Counted from the stretch's first letter, positions 30,206 to 40,421 are shown. The stretch is 64,000 nucleotides of DNA from Histomonas meleagridis (GCA_020186115.1 WSYJ01000138.1:620001-684000); one strand, 5' to 3'. The notes: generated by a model from the sequence alone, not told the origin. Made by a program: numbers and translations.

Positions 30206-31728
30206 TGCAATTTTTCTAAATGGCTGTTGAGTTGAATGTCATCAATATATTTATTTGCATGTGAATCATTATCTTGTTCAAAATCTTGTTCAATATCTTG
30301 ATCATCAGTTTGGTCATTATCTTGTTCAATATCATCATTTTCATTTGGATTAGCATTATCTTGATTTTGAGCTACAACGTGCGTGTCGATTAAGAAATTT
30401 CCTGTTGCTTGTGACTTTTGTGGTTTTCCTAACATCTTTAACAAGCAATCAGATATGTTATATCTGGCTTCTTGGTTTAAACTATTCATACTTTCATAAT
30501 AAAAAAATGATTCCATTTCTTTTTCTTCTTTGTTTGTGTCAGAATATAAAAGTTCTTCCCAAATAAATGGAGCACCACATGTTGGACATTTTGCACTGCC
30601 TGTATTTTCAATATGTTCAATAATTGCTTTCAAATCAAACCTACAACCAATGCATCTTTTTGTATAGACGTAGTTTCTGAGTTGAACATCAGCACTTTCA
30701 GGGATTTTATTTTCTGCTTTTAGAGTGTCAAAAACAATATCAATCGGTTTTCTTTGCGCAAAAGTAATTACAAACCAGCAAAGCTTTGATACAAGTAAAG
30801 GGCCAATTCGAATAATAGCCCGTTTAATTTTTGAGCCAAACGGTTTCACAACGTAATAATAAACGTTCTCCTCGCCAAAAGTGACACATTCGACGTCTTG
30901 GGAACCAACTATAATAGGTTCGTGAGGTGTATCATTGCAGGGTATAAATGAACCTATTGCCATGACATCTTCTGTTTGAAAGCCTTTGGGAATTTGGATT
31001 TCAAAACCTTGATGTTCAGTATGATACGGTGTGAACCGATAAATTATTGTTTTACTGGTGTTGAAAATAACTGGAACCCGAGGGTGAAGAAGTATTTGAT
31101 AGAGCTCGCCTTCACCACAAAATTCTTCAACTAAATAGAGAAAAAAATTATAACTATTGTCGTTAGACTTTATAAAACTAGTTGCAATTGATATGAAAGT
31201 GGATATCCTATCATTTTCATGAAGTTTAGATGGAGTTTCAAATATTGATAAAAAGAAATCAAGTTTATCTTTTGGAATCTTTTCGATAGCTTCTCGAACC
31301 TCAGTTGTTCTATCTTCAATTTGTGGTGGGGATGGCACGTAATCTTTGATTTTAGGTTTAGGAATTGTTGGGGTTTTTTTATTTTTGCTTTTTGGTTTCC
31401 TTCCACGCCTTCGAGGAGTAGGAGTTTGGGAATCTAGTATTGGCATTACAGGCACAATGAATTCTGAAGGTTGAACTTGAAGTGGATCAAGTTGAACTTC
31501 AATTTGATCAACTTGTTGGTTTTCAAGTTGGCTTTCAGTTATATTAACATTTTGGCTTTCAAGTTGATTTTGTGTTTGGTCTATTGAATAATAAGAAAAT
31601 GTTGTCAAACCATAATCTTGTTGTTCTGAATCTGATGAATTATCTTTTTCGCCTAGCCCCATTGGATCAAATGGGTGCATATTAAAATCATCATTGTGGT
31701 CTGAAAAATCGGAAAAATGTCCTTTCAT
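30202..31728 (-). CDS. MIZ/SP-RING-like zinc finger protein with AT-hook (SUMO E3 ligase candidate)
   Basis: 508 residues from ATG 31726-31728. An acidic Gln-rich N-terminus precedes an AT-hook-like basic motif, TPRRRGRKPKSKNKK (about residue 104-118). A beta-rich middle region (about 200-340) sits where PINIT lies in PIAS/Siz proteins. At about 355-390 is a MIZ-type finger: C-x2-C then FDLKAIIEHIENTGSAKCPTC and PFIWEEL, with the W after CPxC as in SP-RINGs. Such proteins promote SUMO transfer in the nucleus. The tail is rich in Asp, Gln and Asn. The first His/Cys ligands are not canonical, so ligase activity is inferred. TTTTGGCGGAA lies at the start codon edge. Confidence 0.55.
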   Translation of the reverse strand: MKGHFSDFSDHNDDFNMHPFDPMGLGEKDNSSDSEQQDYGLTTFSYYSIDQTQNQLESQNVNITESQLENQQVDQIEVQLDPLQVQPSEFIVPVMPILDSQTPTPRRRGRKPKSKNKKTPTIPKPKIKDYVPSPPQIEDRTTEVREAIEKIPKDKLDFFLSIFETPSKLHENDRISTFISIATSFIKSNDNSYNFFLYLVEEFCGEGELYQILLHPRVPVIFNTSKTIIYRFTPYHTEHQGFEIQIPKGFQTEDVMAIGSFIPCNDTPHEPIIVGSQDVECVTFGEENVYYYVVKPFGSKIKRAIIRIGPLLVSKLCWFVITFAQRKPIDIVFDTLKAENKIPESADVQLRNYVYTKRCIGCRFDLKAIIEHIENTGSAKCPTCGAPFIWEELLYSDTNKEEKEMESFFYYESMNSLNQEARYNISDCLLKMLGKPQKSQATGNFLIDTHVVAQNQDNANPNENDDIEQDNDQTDDQDIEQDFEQDNDSHANKYIDDIQLNSHLEKLQ

Positions 31729-32029
31729 TTTGGCGGAATCGATCAATTTTAATTGAATTTATATATCGATATATAACACAGATGGACTTTAAGCGGCCGT
31801 TTAAATAAAGGAGCTTCGAAAGCTCAAAAGGGACATAAAAACAAGGAAAATATTACAAAAATTAACTACTAAAGGAAGGAATTGTAAAATGCCTTTCGTA
31901 TAATTTTCTGAAATCTTGAATAATTCGATCAAATTACGTATATTTTCTTACAAGTTCCCGACAGAGAAATTTTGTTTAAGGTCGAAGTGAAAAATCAAAC
32001 ACTACATTGAAAGAATTTTAGGTATAAAT
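31729..32029. other. Short intergenic spacer
   Basis: About 300 bp, AT-rich; upstream region of the MIZ-like gene. No other element seen. Confidence 0.5.
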
Positions 32030-32641
32030 TCAATTACAACATTTTTTCTCCTTCTGTTGACTTTGTCTCTCTGCAATCTCTATCTTAGGAATATCTTGTT
32101 CGTTAGGTACTCCTTTCGCGAGAATCCTTGCAATTTCAATAAATAATTGTTCAATATTTTCTCCCGTTAATGCTGACGTTTCTTTAAATATGCGCAGCCC
32201 ATGGCTGTTTGCATACTTAACCACATTTTCATATGAAACAGCGCGCATTTGTGAAAGATCCGATTTATTTCCTGCTAAACAGATTACTATGTTTTCTGGC
32301 CCTTTCTCCCGCAATTCTTTGAGCCAAGTTTCGACGTCAGAAAAAGATTCTGAAGATGTGATGTCGTATACAATTATTGCTGCATCTGCATTTTGAAAAT
32401 ACATAGGGGCCATTGCTCTATATCTTTCAGACCCACCAGTATCCCATATTTGAAATTTTATTTGCATATCATCAACAGGGATTGTTTTTGATAGAAATGC
32501 TGTGCCTATTGTTGATGTTGACTGTCCATTGAAAATTTCTTTTGTCAAACGGGTTACAATGGATGTTTTCCCGACAGTGGTGGAGCCAAGCATTACTAAC
32601 TTGACTTCCTTGATCTGACTCATTTCGCTGCTCAGCAGCAT
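32030..32641 (-). CDS. Rab5-like GTPase lacking the catalytic glutamine
   Basis: 203 residues from ATG 32639-32641; a second ATG at codon 7 (32623) is an equally good start. The P-loop GSTTVGKT is at 19-26. STIGTAFLSKTI recalls the Rab5/21/22 group. NKSD is at 125-128 and ETSA at 154-157. The C-terminus is KEKKCCN, a prenylatable dicysteine one residue from the end. The G3 motif reads WDTGGSERY (66-74) instead of WDTAGQERY: Ala69 is Gly and the catalytic Gln is Ser71. Loss of this Gln usually slows GTP hydrolysis, so the protein may stay GTP-bound longer. A role in endosomal traffic is inferred from the subgroup likeness. Confidence 0.88.
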   Translation of the reverse strand: MLLSSEMSQIKEVKLVMLGSTTVGKTSIVTRLTKEIFNGQSTSTIGTAFLSKTIPVDDMQIKFQIWDTGGSERYRAMAPMYFQNADAAIIVYDITSSESFSDVETWLKELREKGPENIVICLAGNKSDLSQMRAVSYENVVKYANSHGLRIFKETSALTGENIEQLFIEIARILAKGVPNEQDIPKIEIAERQSQQKEKKCCN

Positions 32642-32763
32642 TGAATGTCACTTTTTCGAAATTCAATGTCAAAAGCGGTTATGACTTCACGGTTTTCTGG
32701 CGCCAATTTCAGAAAAAAGAAAAATCAAATACCAGATCAAAATTAACTGAAAAAGCATTTATT

Positions 32764-33312
32764 TCACTGTTGGAGAGAATAACCTTGTGGTATATTCTGT
32801 TGTGGATATGGAATTTGTTGTTGATATCCAAGGTTATGTTGTGCTTGAATTTGACCACTTTGATCACCTACTTGTGGAATTTGTTGGGTCTGCAAATAGT
32901 TTGGCATCAATCCTTGCTGATAGTATGCCATCATAGGGTTATAAGCAAAAGAAGGATCAATTGTATTATATCCATTCTTTGTAAGAATTTCGTTCAATGC
33001 CTTCTTCCTCCTAGCTTTTCGGTACGTGTAACCTGGATGATTCTTCTTAAAATCTTCTTGGAGTTGTTGTGCTTTTTGCTTATATTGAAGCTTTGTTTCG
33101 CTTGGTACTTCTTTCCACATTTTACCAAGGATACGAGAAACTTCAATATTTGAGAGAGATGGGTTTTCTTGACGAACTGAATCTCTCATTGCTTGTGAAT
33201 AGAGGATGAAAGCATTTGGTGGCCTTTTTGCATTGTCATCACTTTCCACATTAGAATCATAGTTGCCAAAGGTTTGCTGTTGATTCCTGTTCATCTGATT
33301 CAGGTAATCCAT
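32764..33312 (-). CDS. HMG-box DNA-binding protein
   Basis: 182 residues from ATG 33310-33312. One HMG box spans about residues 29-97: KRPPNAFILYSQAMRDSVRQ, then NIEVSRILGKMWKEVP, and YKQKAQQLQEDFKKNHPGY with a basic end YRKARRKK. The order (N-A-F-I-L-Y, S-x-I-L-G-x-M-W) is that of sequence-specific HMG boxes (SOX/MATA type) rather than bulk HMGB proteins. The C-terminus is rich in Gln, Tyr and Pro, typical of an activation region. A nuclear transcription factor is the likely role. Its 3' end lies about 120 bp from the start of the Rab gene. Confidence 0.9.
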   Translation of the reverse strand: MDYLNQMNRNQQQTFGNYDSNVESDDNAKRPPNAFILYSQAMRDSVRQENPSLSNIEVSRILGKMWKEVPSETKLQYKQKAQQLQEDFKKNHPGYTYRKARRKKALNEILTKNGYNTIDPSFAYNPMMAYYQQGLMPNYLQTQQIPQVGDQSGQIQAQHNLGYQQQIPYPQQNIPQGYSLQQ

Positions 33313-33323
33313 ATGAATTTTTG

Positions 33324-33337
33324 TTTTTGGCGCGGAA
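33324..33337 (+). promoter_or_regulatory. E2F-like site at the HMG-box gene
   Basis: TTTTTGGCGCGGAAA-like sequence begins about 12 bases upstream of the HMG-box start codon on the opposite strand. It fits the E2F/DP consensus TTTSSCGC with an inverted half. GC runs are rare in these spacers, which makes it stand out. Function is inferred only. Confidence 0.3.
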
Positions 33338-33418
33338 ATTAACCGGTAAAATTTGTGCGGTTTATGGTAACAAAGTAAAATACGTTATTTTTTTGCCGCT
33401 TTAAAATATTTTGGGTAA

Positions 33419-33535
33419 TCGTAACTGGCATGTTCATACAGAAATACTTAAATTACTTCTTGAACTAGAAGGAATTGATGTTAATGATAAAAATATTTAT
33501 TTGTTTTATTTAAAATTCTCTAGTTTATTGGGGCT
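33419..33535 (+). pseudogene. Solitary ankyrin unit relic
   Basis: One ankyrin half (HTEILKLLLELEGIDVNDKN) is followed by the 5' part of the typical array spacer (IYLFYLKF in the same frame) and then ends. It belongs to the 170-bp unit family of the two large arrays but stands alone, far from any DUF3447 head. It is too short to encode a protein. Confidence 0.75.
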
Positions 33536-33596
33536 GGTTTGTTTCCCCAAAATGTTATTTTACAACAATTCAATCCGTTCCTTGTGCTTCAAGTGA

Positions 33597-33964
33597 AGCT
33601 GTACATAAACTGATTCGGTTTTTGATTCCATTGAAAATAACCGTATAATTTACCAAATAAGACTATCAATTTTGAAACGAAAACGATCGCAACTATCAAT
33701 GATGAGGAAGAGCAAGAAAAAAAAATCTGAATTCGTTGGCTATCATTTGGAAACAATATATAACTAATTAATTAGCACAACATACACGATTAGATCAGAT
33801 AAAAAAAATAAATTTTAATTTTCTTTTGCTACATTAATTAGCTATATATAGCTAGATGAAGTTCAAAATACCATATATGTTTGAATGCATTCTAATTGTA
33901 TTAAATTAAAAAATAGAGATGATAATGTGGTATATTTTAGGAGTCTAATCATTTTTTTTTTGAT
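33597..33964. other. AT-rich intergenic spacer
   Basis: No gene seen between the ankyrin relic and the inverted-repeat element. Confidence 0.5.
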
Positions 33965-34657
33965 GGGGAATCGTTTTTTGCTACAGACAAACCTTGTCAA
34001 TTTTAGTAGCAAAAAAATTGTGTAAAAAAGGCGGGGAATTCCCCGGGTTTTTTGGAAATGTGATATAAAAAATTGTTCTGACCATTCATCACAAAGATTG
34101 AAGCAACAAATGTTGAATACCCCGGGGTGTTATATATTTTCGTTTTTAGTCTCAACTTTCAGTGCAGCTCATTAAATCATTTGGTCTCTCTCATTTGTGA
34201 TTTAGTACACCTAATTTATTAATATATATTTTATCATTTTATCCATCACATTTAGGCTTTCAATATACAAATATAGTTTCGTATCTCATTTAATCATTGC
34301 TATCTCATTTAATCATTTTTTGCATTTTTGTCTATTTTGTTTAATTTTTTAGTATTTTAAAAAAGTTTTTGTGTTTTTGAATCTTTAGTTATATGTTTGT
34401 GGTTTAACTTTCTAGGTTTATTTTTTCAGTTTTTGAATATAAATCCGATGATTTTTCATTCATTTGATTCTATCGTTGGAAATCTGCATCCAGTTTATTA
34501 AAAATATCCTTAAGCTTCTCATATCATAATTTTTCATCATAATCCGATGTTTTGCTCCATCTATTTTTTATCTAACTGTAATTACAGCAAAATGACATCA
34601 AATTTTTTTTTGCTACGAAAATTGACAAGGTTTGTCTGTAGCAAAAAACGATTGCCC
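33965..34657. mobile_element. MITE-like element with ~50-bp terminal inverted repeats
   Basis: 33969-34020 and 34601-34653 are inverted copies of each other: both read AATCGTTTTTTGCTACAGAC, then AAACCTTGTCAATTTT, then GTAGCAAAAAAA, with one internal difference and different A/T-run lengths. The outer ends GGGG (33965-33968) and GCCC (34654-34657) may extend the repeat with a mismatch. The ~580 bp between them has no credible gene, so this is a non-autonomous DNA transposon (MITE type). No clear target-site duplication is visible, so the superfamily cannot be named. A perfect 14-bp palindrome, CGGGGAATTCCCCG, lies inside at about 34032-34045. Confidence 0.8.
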
Positions 34658-34878
34658 GATTTATTCAATACCTTTATGGGATTTGCTAGGTTATTTTATT
34701 GATTTTTATTTTAAAATATTTTATTTCAAGAAAAATAAAGGTGGATCCACCTTGGATATATTAATTCTTTTATTTATAATTTTTTATCTGAATAATTTTT
34801 TTTACTTAAAGGCTTTAAAAGAAGATAAAAATATTTAAATAGTTTATTCTTGTTAACGTTTTCAAGGCAACAAAGGGG

Positions 34879-35475
34879 ATGGAAAACCCTTTTCACTTTG
34901 GACTCAAAGTTGCAGTAATTGGTCAATCCGTCGAGCTTGTTCGTAAGTTTGTTGAATCCGTTCCTGGAGTTGAGATGGATCCATCTGAAACATTCCATTT
35001 TCTTAAAGTTTTTACATTTCCTCTATACATTTCAGATAGTATTATTCTTCGTATCGACTTGTGGGCTCTCCCAGAAGATGTAAAACAAAAAGGTGATGCT
35101 CAACTTCTTTGTTGTGATGCTTCTATTGTTTTTTATATTGCTTCAACAGAAAGTGATATGCTTTCACTTCTTTCAGTTTTCCATCGTGATGTAAGGGCAG
35201 CAAATAGTCAGTGTCTTTATATTTGTTGTGGAAATCTTTCAGAAGGTTCATTAAATGCTTTAGGAAAAGCAAGCGGATTTGAGGTTCAAAAGGTTGAAAA
35301 CATGGATCCCGAAAACATTGCACATGTGTTTAAATCGGCTATTGTCTCAATTATAAATCAAATTCCAAATCCACCAGATCCTGTTTTTTTCTTACACAAA
35401 AACATAAAACTTGGTTCACTACTTATACAAGATCCTTTATATCTCAAATCACTACGACCCAATTTTCCTCAATAA
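34879..35475 (+). CDS. GTPase-fold pseudoenzyme (Rab/Ras-like without nucleotide motifs)
   Basis: 198 residues from ATG 34879. The secondary-structure rhythm is that of a Ras-fold protein. A first strand, GLKVAVIGQSVELVRKFVES, has no GKS/GKT in the P-loop place. The strand LRIDLWALPED stands where WDTAGQE would be. IVFYIASTESDMLSLLSVF is like the Rab segment before the third helix. LYICCGNLSE replaces NKxD. The strand FEVQKVEN stands where ETSA is expected. All five nucleotide-binding motifs are missing and there is no C-terminal Cys. A scaffold or adaptor role is possible, as for light intermediate chain-like or pseudo-Rab proteins, but no orthologue is recognised. Confidence 0.45.
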   Translation: MENPFHFGLKVAVIGQSVELVRKFVESVPGVEMDPSETFHFLKVFTFPLYISDSIILRIDLWALPEDVKQKGDAQLLCCDASIVFYIASTESDMLSLLSVFHRDVRAANSQCLYICCGNLSEGSLNALGKASGFEVQKVENMDPENIAHVFKSAIVSIINQIPNPPDPVFFLHKNIKLGSLLIQDPLYLKSLRPNFPQ

Positions 35476-35985
35476 ACATGTTAAATTCCAAATTTACATA
35501 TGTAAATTTCTTTTTCTTTAAGCTTAAGATTTTTCTAAGATCCTTCGCCACATGATCGTGAATAATAGCATACTTCAAAAAAATTTTGCATTATTTTAAG
35601 AATATAAGAATGTACATCAAAACATTAAAGAGATTTACTTTTACTTCACGGACATTAGGCTTTGCATACTGTTTGTGACCTTCTCAATTTAAGATATTTT
35701 ATTTAAACTTAGTGTTAATCGCAATTTGCAATAATTTCCTACATAAAATCGTACGACATAACTTTTTAAATGCTGATAATAAACTATAGAATACATGATA
35801 AAGCATCGAAAACACATGACAGTTTTTGATCGGTATATATTGAAAAAGAGAACAATAATTATTAAAAAGTCATTTTAATGACCAACTCAGAAATATTTTG
35901 GAAAAATTCATAACCACTTTTTCAATATACTAGTGATTATTGAAGTCACAGTTCGAGAACTGGATACATTATGAGAATTAATCAA
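35476..35985. other. AT-rich intergenic region
   Basis: No gene or repeat recognised between the pseudo-GTPase gene and the distal end of the minus-strand ankyrin array. Confidence 0.5.
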
Positions 35986-38900
35986 TGAGACAATTTCATC
36001 ATATCCTTTTTGTGAAGCATACATAAGTGCTGTCATAAATAATTTCTGTAATTTCCATATATTATTTTAGAATCATAAAAAACAAAAAATTACATCAAAT
36101 GAAATAAACAAATATTTGTAGCATTGATATCAATTCCTTCCTTTTGAAGAATTAATGTTACGATATTTGTATAACCATAATTAGCTGCCATTATAAGAGC
36201 TGTATAAAATAATGTTTATAATTTCCAAATATTATTGTGAAATACCAAATTATTTTATGTAATTATATATAAAATAAATTAATTGATTTAGCATTAATAT
36301 TAATTCTTTTATGATTAATAAGTAATTCAGCAATATCTAGATGACGATTCTCAAGTGCTAAGAAAAGCGCAGATTTAAATAATGTAAACAACCTCTAAAT
36401 AATCATTTAAAACCCTAAATAATTGGAAAAAAATTTAAATAAAATAAATTAACATTTTCAACATTGACATCAATTCCTTCTTTTTGAAGAAGTAATTCAA
36501 CAATTTTTGTATGACCTTGAAATGCTGCAAAAGTAAGTGCCGAATTACGAAATTTAAATTATTTCCAAATTTTTGTATGAAATTCCATATTTTAATGACA
36601 AATGTTATATAAAATAAAAAAACTGCTGTAGCATTAAAGTCAATTCCGTCTTGAGTAAGAAGTAATTCAACAATTTGAGTGTTACCATTCCAAGATGCTG
36701 ACATAAGTGCAGTTCCAAATAATTTGAATAATTTCCAAATATTATTTTGGAATATAAAATTATTAAAATAAATAATAAATAAAATAAATAAATATCATTA
36801 GCATTAATATCAATTCCTTTTTGTTCAAGAAGTATTTGAACTATTTCTGTATGACCATTTTCTGATGCATACATAAGTGCTGTATAAAATAATTTAAATA
36901 ATTTCCAAATATTATTTTGAAGTTTTGTATGACTAAAATATATATCAAATGAAGTGTATAAATATTTTGTGCATTAATGTCAATTCCTTCTTGTTCAAGA
37001 AGTAATTTGACTATTTCTATATGACCATTTTTAGATGCAAGCATAAGTGCTGTCCAAAATATTTTGAATAATTTCCAAATATTATTTTGAATTTTCAAAT
37101 TATTGAGAAAAGTTTCATATATAAAAAATATGTGTTTTTAGCATTGATATTAATATTATCATGATTGAGAATTCTTTTAACAAGTTCAAAAATTCCATCT
37201 CGAGATGCATTAAAAAGCATTTTATTATTCGCATATATTATTTTGATACTTCAAAATAATGAATTAAGTTTCGAATTAAACAAGATAACATTTTCATCAA
37301 TAATTTCAATGCCTTCTTGTGTAGAGAATAAATTTGTAATTTTTGTATGTCTTCTATTAGATGCCCACGTAAGTGCTGTAAAGTATGGTTTGAATAATCT
37401 CCAAATATTATTTTGAAATATTAAATTATTAAAATAAATATTGAAAATAACAAATAAACATCTTTAGCATTAATATCAATTCCTTCTTGCTCAAGAAGTA
37501 ATTGAACTATTTCTGTATGACCTTTTTCAGATGCTAAAATAAGTGCTGTTTTAAATAATTTGAATAATTTCCAAATTTTATTTTGAAACATCAAATTATT
37601 AAAATAAATATTAAAAATAACAAATAAACATCTTTAACATTAATATCAATTCCTTCTTGTTCAAGAAGTAATTGAACTATTTCTGTCTGACCTTTTTCAG
37701 ATGCTAAAATAAGTGCTGTTTTAAATATTTTAAATAATTTCCAAATATTATTTAGAAATTTTAAATTATTAAAATAAATTTTAAACAAAATAAATAAACA
37801 TCTTTAACATTAATATCAATTCCTTCTTGTTCAAGAAGTAATTTAGCTATTTCTGTACGACCATTTTGGGATTCATGCATAAGTGCTGTTTGGAATAATT
37901 CAAATAACTTCCAAATATTTTTTTGAATTATTAAAATATTAAAACATATTTTAAATGAAACGAATAAACATCTTTAACATTAATATCATTTTCTTCTTGT
38001 TCAAGGAGTAATTTAACTATTTCTGTATGACCATTTTTAGATGCTAACATAAGTGCTGTCCAAAATATTTTCAATAATTTCCAAATATTATTTTGAATTA
38101 TTTAATTACACAAACAAACATCAAATAAAATAAGTAAAAATCTTTAGCATTGATATTAATTCTTTCTTGTTCAAGGAGCAATTTGACGATTTTAATATGA
38201 TCATTTTTTGATGCAATTATTAACGCTGTTTGGAACAATATAAATAATTTCCAAATATTATTTTGAAACATAAAATTATTAAAATAAATATTAAATAAAA
38301 CAAATAAATATTTTCAGCATTAACATCAATTCTTTCTTGTTCAAGAAGTAATTTAACTATTTCTGTATGACCATTTGAAGATGCAATTATAAGTGCTGTT
38401 TTAAATATTTTAAATAATTTCCAAATATTATTTTGAAATATCAAATTTTTAAAATAAATGAAAAACAAAATAATAAAATATCAAGTTCATCAACATTAGT
38501 TCTTTCATCTTCAAGAAGTAATTTAACGATTTCAAAATTGCCATTCCGAGCCGCATAAAACAATAATGTTCGAATTAACAAAAATATTTTCCAAATATTT
38601 TATTATATGATAAAATTATTAAAATATATGTTAAATAAAATTAATTAACATTCTCCATATCAACATCAATTCCTTTTTGCTCAAAAAGTAATTTAAAGAT
38701 ATCCACAAAGCCATTTTTAGCTGCAAACATAATTGCTGTTTCTAATAATTTGATCAATTTCCAAATATTATTTTGAAATATCAAATTATTAAAATAAATT
38801 TTGTTTTTAGTATTAATATCAATTCCTTCTTGCTCAATAAGTAAATTGATTGTTTCAAAATAACCATTTTTAGTTGCCATTATCAGTGCTGTTTCTAATA

Positions 38901-40421
38901 ATTTGATTAATTTCCAAATATTATTTTGAAATATCAAATTATTAAAATAAATTTTGTTTTTAGCATTAATATAAATTCCTTCTTGCTCAAGAAGTAATTT
39001 AACTGTTTCTGTATGACCACGATAAGATGCTTCAATAAGTGCTGTATAAAATAATTTAAATAATTTCCAAATATTATTTCTAAATATCAAATTATTAAAA
39101 TAAATTTTGTTTTTAGCATTAATATCAATTCCTTCTTGCTCAAGAAGTAATTTAACTGTTTCTGTATGACCACGATAAGATGCTAAAATAAGTGCTGTAT
39201 AAAATAATTTAAATAATTTCCAAATATTATTTCTAAATATCAAATTATTAAAATAAATATTATCTTTAGCATTTATATCAATTCCTTCTTTCTCAAGAAT
39301 TAATTCAACTAATTGTTTATTATTATATTCAGATGCAATCATTAAAATTGTTCGAAATAACTTGATTAATTTCCAATAATTATTAAAAAATACTATAATA
39401 TTCAAATAAATTTTAGGAAAAACAACAAAACACTTTTGGTATTAATATCGATTCCTTCTTGTTTAATAAGCAACTTCACTATTTCAAAATTATAATTTTC
39501 ATATGCAATAAAAAGAGCTGTTATAAATTAATATAATATTTTCCTTAAACTATGTTGGAATACGAAATTAATAAAATTAACTTTGAATTAATTGAAATAA
39601 TATTTTTAGTATTGATATCAATACCTTCTTGTTCAAGAAGTAATTTTACTATTTCTGTATGACCATTATAAGATGCATCTATTAATGCTGTATTAAATAA
39701 TTTGTATAATTTCCAAATATTATCATATTACATAAAATTATTGAAAAATGCATCAGAACAAGAAAATAAATATTTTTAAAATTGATATCAATTCCGTCTT
39801 GCTCAAGAAGTAATTTCGCTATTTCAGTGCAACCATTTTCAGCTGCTAAAATTAGAGGTGTTCTAAATATTCCAAATAATTTTTATATATTTTAATGAAA
39901 TAGTAAATAATAATAAGAAATACGGAATTTTATGCATAAATAGTTTGAATATTAATATCAACTCCATCTTGTTCAAGAAAGAATGAGGCGATTTCAGCAT
40001 TATTATTTCGACATGCATATAAAAATGATATTTCATATATTTTTATTGATTTCCAAATATTATTTTGAAATAGAAAATCGTTAAGATAAATATAAAATAA
40101 AATTAATATATATCTTTAGCATTAATATCAATTCCTTTTTGTTCAAAAAGTAATTTAAATATTTCTATATCACCTCTTGAAGATGCAATCATAAGTGCTG
40201 TTTTAAATAATTGAAATAATTACCAAATATTATTTTGAAACTGAAAATCGTTAAGATAAATATAAAATAAAATTAATATATATCTTTAGCATTAATATCA
40301 ATTCCTTTTTGTTCAAGAAGTAATTTAACTACTTCATATGTACTATTTTTAACTGCATACATAAGTATTGTTTCAAATAATTTAAAATTTCTCCGAAAAT
40401 AAAAGCAAAACTTTAAAGTAT
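35986..40421 (-). repeat. Array of 27 ankyrin units, mostly exactly 170 bp
   Basis: Read on the minus strand from the DUF3447 head. The T-A-L landmark codon (TGT on the plus strand in intact units) starts at 40369, 40199, 40029, 39859, 39689, 39519, 39349, 39196, 39043, 38890, 38737, then every 170 bp down to 37547, then 37377, 37221 and every 170 bp down to 36031. Of the 26 spacings, 21 are exactly 170 bp, four are 153 and one is 156. Ankyrin halves are almost all open (pattern TALILAS, GHTEIVKLLLEQEGIDINAK). The spacer carries the same conserved core as the plus-strand array. The 170-bp spacing puts successive halves out of frame; the 153- and 156-bp units are in frame. There are no GT-AG intron ends at the junctions. 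Confidence 0.9.
38641..39405 (-). CDS. Open frame through five ankyrin units with in-frame spacers
   Basis: Within the array, units spaced by 153 bp (51 codons) read without interruption for 254 codons. The spacer is translated as KIYFNNLIFQNNIWKLFKLF-like linkers between ankyrin halves such as YTALILASYRGHTETVKLLL. Compared with the 170-bp units they lack 17 bp in the first half of the spacer. No plausible ATG context marks it as a separate gene; it is better seen as a part of the array where the frame happens to be, or has been, restored. Confidence 0.45.
   Translation of the reverse strand: MNIIVFFNNYWKLIKLFRTILMIASEYNNKQLVELILEKEGIDINAKDNIYFNNLIFRNNIWKLFKLFYTALILASYRGHTETVKLLLEQEGIDINAKNKIYFNNLIFRNNIWKLFKLFYTALIEASYRGHTETVKLLLEQEGIYINAKNKIYFNNLIFQNNIWKLIKLLETALIMATKNGYFETINLLIEQEGIDINTKNKIYFNNLIFQNNIWKLIKLLETAIMFAAKNGFVDIFKLLFEQKGIDVDMENVN

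Noticed and set aside
34031-34048. GGGGAATTCCCC palindrome as a regulatory site
   Set aside because: It lies within the MITE-like element and has no gene close by; nothing supports a function.
34632-34838. 68-codon frame at the right end of the MITE
   Set aside because: It begins inside the terminal repeat and runs through AT-rich spacer with Ile/Phe/Leu-rich chance translation.
35986-40421. CRISPR-like array because of regular spacing
   Set aside because: The repeats are 170 bp, mutually similar across the whole unit, encode ankyrin sequence, and lie in a eukaryotic genome.
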